Positions 21,757 through 26,999 of a DNA stretch of 26,999 bases are shown in pieces. Position numbers and translations under genes: made by a program. The notes under the pieces were generated by a model. It saw nothing but the letters and a program-made list of their open reading frames with translations, made no database searches and was not told the origin of the DNA. The stretch spans positions 1 through 26,999 of the forward strand of contig DOJV01000066.1 of the NCBI GenBank assembly GCA_003511125.1. The letters are read 5' to 3'. The stretch's first letter is position 1. Each line of letters starts with the position of its first letter. The DNA comes from Candidatus Uhrbacteria bacterium. Lineage in GTDB: Bacteria; Patescibacteriota; Patescibacteriia; UBA9934; GWF2-40-263.

Positions 21757-22101
21757 ATGCTTAAAAAAGATCATCGTTTAAAAAAAGAAGTTGAAATTAA
21801 AAAGGTTTTTACCAAAGGCCGAAGTGTTTTTGGTTCGATTTGTGGCTTTAAATACATGAAAAACGGGCTTGACCATTCTCGTTTTGCCATAATGGTTGGT
21901 ACCAAGATTTCTAAATCAGCGGTTAAAAGAAATCATATTCGCCGTCGAGTTCGTGAAATTATTCGTTTAAACAAACAAAACATTAAGTCGGGATTTGATT
22001 TTACGTTTATTGCCAGATCAGGAGCTTTAACTGTGGATTATAAAGAATTAGAGAAGGTCATCCTAAACGGTTTAAAAAAAGCCGGGTTAGCAAAAAACTA
22101 G
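21757..22101 (+). CDS. rnpA: Ribonuclease P protein component
   Basis: A 114-residue basic protein that helps RNase P RNA bind precursor tRNA. The start MLKKDHRLKKEVEIKKVFTK is typical (residues 1-20). The conserved RNR motif is seen as SAVKRNHIRRRVREIIRL near residues 54-71. The next motif, FDFTFIARSGALTVDYKELE, matches the family end (about 81-100). Length is normal. It follows rpmH with a 66-base gap that carries its own TATAAT box and a hairpin, and yidD begins four bases after its stop, so those two are co-transcribed. No Shine-Dalgarno. Confidence 0.95.
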   Translation: MLKKDHRLKKEVEIKKVFTKGRSVFGSICGFKYMKNGLDHSRFAIMVGTKISKSAVKRNHIRRRVREIIRLNKQNIKSGFDFTFIARSGALTVDYKELEKVILNGLKKAGLAKN

Positions 22102-22105
22102 AAAT

Positions 22106-22363
22106 ATGTTTTTGTTTCATTTTCCTAAGTTTTTTGCAATTTTTTTAATTAGAATCTATCAAAAAACATTGTCTTTTGATCATGGTTTGTTTAAAATTTT
22201 TCATCCCTATGGCTATTGTCAGTTTCATCCAACCTGTTCTGAATACGCCATTGGAGTTATTTCTCGTTTTGGCCTCTTAAAAGGTGTTTTTTTGGCTTCT
22301 TGGAGGGTCTTACGGTGCCATCCTTGGTCCAAAGGTGGAATTGATGAGGTACCAAGTAAGTAG
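22106..22363 (+). CDS. yidD: YidD membrane protein insertion efficiency factor
   Basis: An 85-residue protein thought to help YidC-dependent membrane insertion; it associates with the inner face of the membrane through an amphipathic start. The family core is complete: IRIYQKTLSFDHG, then YCQFHPTCSEYAIGVISRFG with its conserved Cys, and the end WRVLRCHPWSKGGIDEVP. It starts four bases after rnpA. yidC, which usually comes next, is absent: instead a terminator and a convergent unrelated gene follow. Confidence 0.95.
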   Translation: MFLFHFPKFFAIFLIRIYQKTLSFDHGLFKIFHPYGYCQFHPTCSEYAIGVISRFGLLKGVFLASWRVLRCHPWSKGGIDEVPSK

Positions 22364-22376
22364 TTTTTGTGAATTT

Positions 22377-22406
22377 AAAAAACTGTCATTTCGGCAGGTT
22401 TTTTTT
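22377..22406. terminator. Bidirectional terminator between yidD and the nucleotidyltransferase gene
   Basis: AAAAAA precedes a stem CTGTC/GGCAG with loop ATTTC, then G and eight T. It separates two convergent genes; the left A-run also gives a U-run for the minus strand. Confidence 0.8.
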
Positions 22407-22415
22407 GTGCTTTTG

Positions 22416-22910
22416 CTAGTTTTTCGAATAAACAACCAAAAATTTGTTTTCGCTTTCTGTTGTCATGGGGATTCCCGCTTGTTCCCCGAGTGCTTGAACC
22501 TTGGGGTTTTTCAGGTTTGATTGTCTGATAAAAAAGATTTCGGCATCGTATTTGTTTTGGATGAATTTTTTGTTTCGATAAGCCAAATTCATTTTGTCGT
22601 CCGGGAACGGTTTTCCGTCCGGTTCTCTGTTTAGCCAGCCGGGAATTTGATAATCATCCTCAACAAAAATTATAAAATCAAAGTCTGAAAATAAACTACC
22701 TCTAAAACCCGGAGGCTCATATTGGCCAAAAGAGTTTTTTACTGACGAGCCCATCAAAACGATTTTGATAATTTTGTTGTCCGGTAAAAAACTCGATTTT
22801 ATTTTTTCCACGGCTTGGTTTCTGAGATCTGTAATTTTTTCTTCGGGAAAAATGGTTTTCTTGGGGCGGGTTTTTAAGTGGGGTTCCATACTATTTTTTT
22901 GTTTCTTCAA
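22416..22910 (-). CDS. Nucleotidyltransferase-like protein
   Basis: A 164-residue protein with the core of the polymerase-beta-type nucleotidyltransferase fold: KIVLMGSSVKNSFG (about 49-62, the G-S motif), then about 16 residues later the metal-binding pair in SDFDFIIFVEDD (Asp-x-Asp, about 76-79). A later IFFIRQ strand may supply the third acid from YDAE just before it. No second domain is visible. Stand-alone proteins of this kind include antitoxin/toxin-type MNT proteins and tRNA or aminoglycoside modifiers; nothing here decides between them. Two in-frame starts, at 22910 and 22889, are possible; neither has a Shine-Dalgarno. Confidence 0.7.
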   Translation of the reverse strand: MKKQKNSMEPHLKTRPKKTIFPEEKITDLRNQAVEKIKSSFLPDNKIIKIVLMGSSVKNSFGQYEPPGFRGSLFSDFDFIIFVEDDYQIPGWLNREPDGKPFPDDKMNLAYRNKKFIQNKYDAEIFFIRQSNLKNPKVQALGEQAGIPMTTESENKFLVVYSKN

Positions 22911-22942
22911 ATTTTCTTGTGTGTAAAGACTAAATTCGAGTT

Positions 22943-22990
22943 AGATCCTTCCCGCCGTCGCTCGCGGCACGTGGCGTTCAGGGTGACAGG
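22943..22990. repeat. Short GC-rich dispersed-repeat-like segment
   Basis: GATCCTTCCCGCCGTCGCTC and the following CGCGGCACGTGGCGTTCAGGGTGACAG resemble the GATCCTTC...CAGG(G/A)TGACA repeat found scattered in many bacterial genomes. It is much more GC-rich than its surroundings. The intergenic stretch 22911-23036 holds nothing else I can name. Confidence 0.4.
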
Positions 22991-23036
22991 TGGAGAACAA
23001 GAATTTTTTACAAGAAGGTCTGGAGAACTATATTTT

Positions 23037-23255
23037 TTACACCTCCACTTGTTTAATCTTTGTTCCCAATCCTCTCACAATCTTAATTGTTGACTTCGGT
23101 TTTTTGTAATATTCAGCTAAAAAACGAATCAATTCTTCGTTGGCTTTTCCTTCTCGTGGTGGGGCGGCGATTTTTATTTTGACGGTGTTGTCGTCGAGCC
23201 AGCCGGTGATTTCGGTTTTTTTGGCGTTGGGGGTGGCGTGGATGGTGAGGAGCAT
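23037..23255 (-). CDS. YggU/DUF167 family protein
   Basis: A 72-residue small protein. The start at 23255 (MLLTIHATPNAKKTEITGW) matches the family's first strand, while the longer reading to 23339 is a low-complexity translation of tandem repeats (Thr/Pro/Gln/Asn). The family signature is complete: IKIAAPPREGKANEELIRFLAEYY followed by the basic strand STIKIVRGLGTKIKQVEV. The family's role is unknown. It is often found as a single gene. The CACCCAACAAT repeat upstream lies where its leader would be. Above in the list of confident calls despite its short length. Confidence 0.9.
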   Translation of the reverse strand: MLLTIHATPNAKKTEITGWLDDNTVKIKIAAPPREGKANEELIRFLAEYYKKPKSTIKIVRGLGTKIKQVEV

Positions 23256-23277
23256 ATTGGGGGGGGTGGTTGGGGTT

Positions 23278-23573
23278 ATTGTTGGGTGATTGTTGAGTGA
23301 TTGTTGGGTGATTGTGGGGGTGAGACCGATAGGAGTCACTCGTGTCCGGTTAATTGATTTATTGGGTGTTTTTGATTAATTTTTTGGCTAAAATTAGTCA
23401 CTCGAATTTTTTAAAAAAATTCAAATCGAAAAATAAATTTTTCTCAGACTAGGGCTTAACAAACAACCATTTTGATCATCGGTTGAAAGTTAACCGGACA
23501 CGAGCGCTGATAGGAATGGTTAGTGGAAAGGTTTAAACATTCGTCACTAAATAATCACCTCCACAATCACTCT
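23278..23573. repeat. Gene-free interval with tandem 11-mers and nested inverted repeats
   Basis: The gap 23256-23580 has no gene. Four tandem copies of ATTGTTGGGTG (23278-23322; the second has A for G and the last is 12 bases) lead into a perfect 15-bp inverted repeat CTCGTGTCCGGTTAA (23339-23353) with its complement at 23491-23505. An outer, imperfect pair GTGATTGTGG(G/A)GGTGA (23308-23323) pairs with 23558-23573. An A/T palindrome GAATTTTTTAAAAAAATTC occurs inside. Confidence 0.75.
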
Positions 23574-23580
23574 CAAAAAA

Positions 23581-24423
23581 TCACCCCCGAAACTTCTTTA
23601 ACAACTCCAAATCCTTCTCAACTCCCTCGCTACCACCATCCTCCCACGGAGTTTCTAAAATCAAATCAACATCTTTAAGTTTTTTATTTTTTACGATCGC
23701 TTCAAAACCGGCCAAGCCGATTTTTCCTGATCCGAGGTGGGCGTGGCGATCTTTGTGGGAGCCAAAGTCAGTGGCCGAATCGTTGGTGTGAATTAAAACC
23801 AATCGTTCGAGGCCGATAACGTCGTCAAATTCTTTTAGTGTTTTATCGAGAGCGATTTTGTCGCGAAAATCATAGCCCGAGGCAAAGCAGTGTTGGGTGT
23901 CGAGGCAGACTCCGACTTTGTTGCCGCCTTTGGCTTGAAGGACTTTGAAAACATCTTCGAATTTGTCGCCCATGATGGCGCCGGCGCCGGCCGACATTTC
24001 GATTAGGAGTTGGCAGGAACCTTTGTAGTCTTTTAAAATCTTTTCTACACCGTCTTTGGCCATCTCCAGACCTTTTTCTTTACCAACTCCAGCCGCCGAG
24101 CCCATGTGGAACATGAGTGCCTTACAACCGAGAAGCGAAGCTCGTTCGAGTTCTTCGCGGATGAGGTGGATCGAGTAGCCGCGGGTGTGTCCGACAGGTG
24201 AGGCCAGGTTGATTATGTAGGGAGCGTGAACATAAGCCTCGACAATCTGATTTTTCTCCATGGCCGCGCGGAATTTTTTGACGGTTTCGGAATCAATGTC
24301 CGGAGTTTTGCCACCTTGTGGTGATCTCGTGAACATTTGCAAAACTTCGCAGCCAATTTTGGCTGCGTTGGCCGGAGCATTCCAAACTCCGCTTTGGATC
24401 GAGACGTGAGCACCGAATTTCAT
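23581..24423 (-). CDS. nfo: Endonuclease IV (AP endonuclease, Nfo)
   Basis: A 280-residue zinc enzyme that cuts the backbone next to abasic sites in base excision repair. The start at 24423 (MKFGAHVSIQSGVWNAPANA) is the family beginning; the longer reading to 24996 runs antisense through the phosphoribosyltransferase gene. Zinc-ligand motifs are visible in order: YVHAPYIINLASP (about 64-76), ALMFHMGSAAG near 105, LLIEMSAGAGAIMG near 137, VCLDTQHCFASGYDF near 170, LIHTNDSATDFGSHKDRHAHLG near 206-227 and LILETPWEDG near 252. A TAAGAT box ends eight bases before the ATG, so the transcript is nearly leaderless. Confidence 0.95.
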   Translation of the reverse strand: MKFGAHVSIQSGVWNAPANAAKIGCEVLQMFTRSPQGGKTPDIDSETVKKFRAAMEKNQIVEAYVHAPYIINLASPVGHTRGYSIHLIREELERASLLGCKALMFHMGSAAGVGKEKGLEMAKDGVEKILKDYKGSCQLLIEMSAGAGAIMGDKFEDVFKVLQAKGGNKVGVCLDTQHCFASGYDFRDKIALDKTLKEFDDVIGLERLVLIHTNDSATDFGSHKDRHAHLGSGKIGLAGFEAIVKNKKLKDVDLILETPWEDGGSEGVEKDLELLKKFRG

Positions 24424-24450
24424 ACTTTCTAATCTTATCAAAATTAAGCC

Positions 24451-24479
24451 TTGCGTGATAGTTTTGTTTTCTGTAAGAT
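24451..24479 (+). promoter_or_regulatory. Promoter of the phosphoribosyltransferase gene
   Basis: TTGCGT (24451-24456), a 17-base spacer and TAAGAT (24474-24479), 25 bases before the ATG, with AAGGAG as Shine-Dalgarno. Confidence 0.6.
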
Positions 24480-24504
24480 TTAAAAACCTTCCAAGGAGTG
24501 TGTC

Positions 24505-25035
24505 ATGACCGAAACCGAAGTGATTAAGGTCTGTGTCAGCCTGAACGACTACGCCGATCTGGTGCGCCAGTTGGCGACTTTGCTCTATCAACAACAGAAT
24601 TTTCAAGTACAACAAGTGGTGGCTGTCGCTCGTGGTGGTCTTTTCCCAGCTGAAGTTATTTCCCGGTGCTTCGGTGCGCCGATGGCTACGATCTCGGCGG
24701 GGAGTTATCCCGATGTTGCTACCCGGCAAGAAAGAGTTATCTTCAGTCGGGATCTGACGACCTCGAAGCCACTGGTTCGTACTGGGATTCTGGTTGTCGA
24801 TGAGTTGACCGAGTCTGGCTTGACCTTGCAAGAGACAGTCAGCTGGTTGGTGGCCTGGTATGGTCTGTCTCGCGATGAAATTCGAACCGCGGTTCTGTGG
24901 CACAAAACCAAGTCCTGTCACACCCCGGATTTTTACGTCGAGCTGGTCGGCCCGGATCCGACAACCGGTTCCTTCCCTTGGTTCGTCACCCCTCAAGAGC
25001 AGTCGAATCTTTGGCTACCCACTCCTCGTCCCTGA
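24505..25035 (+). CDS. Phosphoribosyltransferase (Gpt-like), GC-rich
   Basis: A 176-residue type I phosphoribosyltransferase. The PRPP-binding loop is clear at about 95-108: ILVVDELTESGLTL, with the acidic pair DE. The pyrophosphate loop VARGGLFPAEVIS lies at 41-53. The rest resembles xanthine-guanine phosphoribosyltransferases, which attach a base to PRPP in purine salvage, but the base-recognition part is not diagnostic (YVELVGPD near 149). AAGGAG six bases before the ATG fixes the start. Base composition is more GC-rich than its neighbours and the gene has its own promoter and terminator, as in the 5047-9194 island. UGA is its stop codon, arguing against UGA recoding. Confidence 0.82.
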   Translation: MTETEVIKVCVSLNDYADLVRQLATLLYQQQNFQVQQVVAVARGGLFPAEVISRCFGAPMATISAGSYPDVATRQERVIFSRDLTTSKPLVRTGILVVDELTESGLTLQETVSWLVAWYGLSRDEIRTAVLWHKTKSCHTPDFYVELVGPDPTTGSFPWFVTPQEQSNLWLPTPRP

Positions 25036-25058
25036 CGGAAACGTTCGGGGATTTTTTT
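25029..25058 (+). terminator. Intrinsic terminator of the phosphoribosyltransferase gene
   Basis: TCCCTGACG pairs with CGTTCGGGGA (one bulged T), followed by seven T; it overlaps the stop codon region. Confidence 0.8.
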
Positions 25059-25075
25059 ACACCTCTCCCCGGCCA

Positions 25076-25107
25076 GGTTGTCGGCGGGTGGGTGGTTGCC
25101 GACAACC
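25076..25107. repeat. Strong 10-bp hairpin in the gap before trigger factor
   Basis: GGTTGTCGGC (25076-25085) and GCCGACAACC (25098-25107) form a perfect stem with a 12-base G/T loop. No T-run follows, so it is not a normal terminator; it could stabilise the 3' end of a read-through RNA. Confidence 0.6.
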
Positions 25108-25127
25108 GGCCGACCCTGGTTCGGAAT

Positions 25128-25163
25128 AAAAAAACTCACTGTTTATCCACGGTGAGTTTTTTT
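25128..25163. terminator. Bidirectional terminator before the trigger factor gene
   Basis: AAAAAAACTCAC and GTGAGTTTTTTT form a perfect 12-bp stem between the convergent phosphoribosyltransferase and trigger factor genes. The 12-base loop carries TTATCCACG, one mismatch from a DnaA box; probably chance. Confidence 0.9.
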
Positions 25164-25171
25164 GTATTTTT

Positions 25172-26560
25172 TTAAACCTCTTCAGTTTTTACGTCCTCTT
25201 CAGTCTTTGTTTCTTTTACGTCCTCTTTTGCCTCTATGGCCTTTTGGGTTTCTTCGGCTTTTTTTCCTCCAACCATTAATTCTTTCAAAAACTCAATCAC
25301 TTTTCGATTTCTCATAATCGCTTCCAGATAATCGCGATAGGCCGGGGAATAGACGCGGTCTTTGGCTTCTTTGTTTTCTTCGTAGTGTTTGGCCAGGTGA
25401 TCTAGTTCGTCGTTGATTTCTTCATCGCTGGCTTTGATGTTTTCTTTTTTAGCCACTTCTTTGATAACCAAAGCGACTTTGATGCGGTTTATAGCCTGTG
25501 GGGTGAAATCAAGTTTTATGTCGGCTAAAGATTTTTTGATGACATTTTTTAAATATTCTTCAAAAATCATTCCTTGCTCTTCCACACCGTGTTTCAACTC
25601 TTCGATCATTTTGTTGATTTCCTCGTTAAGTAAAAGATCGGGGATGTCTTGGAAGCGAGATTCTTTGGCCAAGAGTTCTAGGAGTTCGCGTTCTTGGCGA
25701 ATAGTTTCTTCACTCTCTTTTTCTTTGCGCATGTTGTCGCGAATAATGGTTTTTAAAGAACCAAGATCTTTTTGGCCAAGAGCCGCGGCAAAGGTATCGT
25801 CAAGTTGTGGGGGTTCTAAGCGGTAAAGTTCTTTAACTTCAACTTCAAATAAACATTCTTGACCGGCCAAATGTTTTTGATAATGTTCTTCGGGAAATTT
25901 AAGAGTGAAATTTTTGATGTCGCCTTCTTTGACTCCAACCAATTCTTCGGCAAAACCAGGAATGTAGTGAGCCTCGGCCAAATAAACGGCGTGACCAAGA
26001 GCTTGGCCACCATCGAGCGGGACGTTGTCTTTTTTGATGTTCATGTCGATGACCACTTTGTTGTCTTTGGTGGCAGCAACCCCGGCTTCGGCGCGAACTT
26101 CTTTGGTTTGCATGCGTTGCAAATCCTGAAGAGCCAAGTCGATATCTTTGTCTTCGACTCCAACTTCTTTGGCGGTGATTTTTAAAGTGCGGTAATCGGC
26201 GAGTTGCTCAACGGCAGGCATGAGCGCGATGGTGGCTGTGTAAACTAGTTCGTTTCCCGGCACCATTTTTTCAATATCAATCGCCGGTGACCCAACCGGT
26301 TCGATGTTGTTGGCGGTTAAGGCTTCGACAAAGGTTTGGCGAACAATATTTTCTAGAGCTTCTTCATAAATAGCCATTTCACCAACGCTTTGTTTTACGG
26401 CTTCGTAGTTAGCTTTGCCAGGGCGGAAACCGGCAATTTCTTTGTGTTCGGAAATGTGCTCGGCGGCGTGTTCAAGGTGTGGTTTGATTTCTTCGACCGA
26501 AACCGTGATGGTTAATTTCATGGAATTTTTTGGAAGAATTTCGGTTTGAACTTGGGACAT
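25172..26560 (-). CDS. tig: Trigger factor (ribosome-associated chaperone)
   Basis: A 462-residue chaperone and peptidyl-prolyl isomerase that meets new chains at the ribosome exit. The N-terminal ribosome-binding domain (about 1-115) contains the signature loop IAGFRPGKANYEAV near residue 43 (GFRxGK). A FKBP-like PPIase domain (about 150-240) follows, with NFTLKFPEEHYQKHLAG. The C-terminal helical arms make up the rest, with VEVKELYRLEPPQLDDTFA near 240 and a highly charged Glu/Lys tail with repeats of KEDVKETKTEED. A promoter lies 80-110 bases upstream. No Shine-Dalgarno. It is usually followed by clpP/clpX, which are not present downstream here. Confidence 0.95.
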   Translation of the reverse strand: MSQVQTEILPKNSMKLTITVSVEEIKPHLEHAAEHISEHKEIAGFRPGKANYEAVKQSVGEMAIYEEALENIVRQTFVEALTANNIEPVGSPAIDIEKMVPGNELVYTATIALMPAVEQLADYRTLKITAKEVGVEDKDIDLALQDLQRMQTKEVRAEAGVAATKDNKVVIDMNIKKDNVPLDGGQALGHAVYLAEAHYIPGFAEELVGVKEGDIKNFTLKFPEEHYQKHLAGQECLFEVEVKELYRLEPPQLDDTFAAALGQKDLGSLKTIIRDNMRKEKESEETIRQERELLELLAKESRFQDIPDLLLNEEINKMIEELKHGVEEQGMIFEEYLKNVIKKSLADIKLDFTPQAINRIKVALVIKEVAKKENIKASDEEINDELDHLAKHYEENKEAKDRVYSPAYRDYLEAIMRNRKVIEFLKELMVGGKKAEETQKAIEAKEDVKETKTEEDVKTEEV

Positions 26561-26642
26561 AGTTGGAGGGGGTTAAGAGTTCGAGACCTTAGAGGCTTTT
26601 AAGCCGATTAATTTCTCGGATTTGTTAAAACAATTCTTGTCG

Positions 26643-26671
26643 AGAATACCTTTTTATCTGAGTTGTGTCAA
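26643..26671 (-). promoter_or_regulatory. Sigma-70 promoter of tig
   Basis: On the minus strand TTGACA (26671-26666), a 17-base spacer and TATTCT (26648-26643). The leader to the ATG at 26560 is about 75 bases and contains a small GGCTTTTAAGCC palindrome. Confidence 0.8.
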
Positions 26672-26704
26672 TAAAACCGCCGAAGAGACGGTCTTCTGGC
26701 GGTT
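26665..26704 (-). terminator. Terminator of the partial gene at the right edge
   Basis: On the minus strand AACCGCC pairs with GGCGGTT, extended by GAAGA/TCTTC with one bulged base, then TTTTATT. It lies 23 bases after that gene's stop and overlaps the -35 of the tig promoter. Confidence 0.8.
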
Positions 26705-26727
26705 CTTGTAAAAACTGTTTTTTATTA

Positions 26728-26999
26728 TTAATTGAGTTTGCCAGCGGCTCGGTTTATAGTGTCTTTATTTAAAAATAAATAATCAATGTTCAAAAGTTCG
26801 CTGTAAACCATGCAGACATTTTTATAAAAAGTTTCGTCAAAATTAACAACCTCGGGGTTTTTAAAAATTGCTCGCAGATAGACCATTGCTTTTTGCAACC
26901 ATTCTCTTTGTTCACTTGATAGAGATGTGGTTGTTTCAGAATTTTCGTCTTCAAATTGGTCTAGCGAAGTTAAAATTTTTGGGGCCAAGTCTATTAACA
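26728..26999 (-). CDS. Unknown protein, C-terminal part
   Basis: The frame stays open to the right window edge, so at least 90 codons of a gene that begins outside the window are seen. A TTG codon at 26986-26988 could be a start but nothing supports it. The visible part is LDQFEDENSETTTSLSSEQ (acidic and Ser/Thr-rich, probably flexible) followed by helical segments such as WLQKAMVYLRAIF and YKNVCMVYSELLNIDYLFLN. No known motif or membrane segment was recognised. A terminator closes it. Confidence 0.55.
   Translation of the reverse strand, partial: LIDLAPKILTSLDQFEDENSETTTSLSSEQREWLQKAMVYLRAIFKNPEVVNFDETFYKNVCMVYSELLNIDYLFLNKDTINRAAGKLN

Noticed and set aside
23256..23339. N-terminal extension of the YggU-like protein
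   Set aside because: It is a low-complexity translation of tandem 11-base repeats; the family core starts at 23255.
24424..24996. Long N-terminal extension of endonuclease IV
   Set aside because: It runs antisense through the phosphoribosyltransferase gene, which has its own promoter, ribosome site and terminator.
24505..25035. UGA recoded as glycine (as in some CPR)
   Set aside because: UGA ends this gene directly before its terminator, and no gene here needs UGA read-through.
25140..25151. DnaA box in the tig terminator loop
   Set aside because: It is a single site far from the origin gap and most likely chance.

Overview
The window looks like a chromosomal segment of a Candidate Phyla Radiation (Patescibacteria) bacterium. 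Evidence: tandem small two-helix pilin-type proteins of the kind common in these genomes, many genes without a Shine-Dalgarno sequence and several with a -10 box almost touching the start codon, a moderately AT-rich base composition, and the replication-origin order rpmH-rnpA-yidD / dnaA / dnaN. UGA is used as a normal stop. The lineage is inferred from gene content; no 16S rRNA is present to prove it.

Layout. 1-314: start of an MFS-type transporter (minus, cut by the window edge). 365-4994 (plus): galU, a solute-binding lipoprotein and five small pilin-like proteins, closed by a strong terminator. 5047-9194: a strikingly GC-rich island of three minus-strand genes (secreted protein, lipoprotein, 764-residue membrane protein) with consensus promoters, Shine-Dalgarno sites and their own terminators; none has a function I recognise. 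9232-9408: a row of hairpins. 9431-13621 (minus): an iron and Fe-S module with a flavin reductase, [3Fe-4S] ferredoxin, IscU, IscS, a small cysteine zinc-finger protein and a VIT1/CCC1-type metal transporter. The iscS-iscU pair lies between two copies of a short repeat. 13736-17872: a host-attachment/eRF1-like protein, a class A penicillin-binding protein and a 3D-domain wall protein. 17901-17975: tRNA-Cys. 18017-22363: origin region with a UPF0462-like gene, dnaN, a candidate oriC, dnaA, rpmH, rnpA and yidD. 22416-26999: a nucleotidyltransferase-like protein, a YggU/DUF167 protein, a structured non-coding interval, endonuclease IV, a GC-rich phosphoribosyltransferase, trigger factor and a partial unknown gene.

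How it fits together. The origin region supplies initiation (DnaA), the clamp (DnaN), ribosomal protein L34 and the RNase P protein. The metal block could import or store iron, mobilise sulfur (IscS), assemble clusters (IscU) and deliver electrons (reductase plus ferredoxin). The pilin block plus the wall enzymes (PBP, 3D protein) point to the cell envelope. The most unusual parts are the GC-rich envelope island, the repeats around iscSU, the origin unwinding element beside dnaN, the nested inverted repeats at 23278-23573, and a palindrome sitting inside a terminator loop at 14191-14264.
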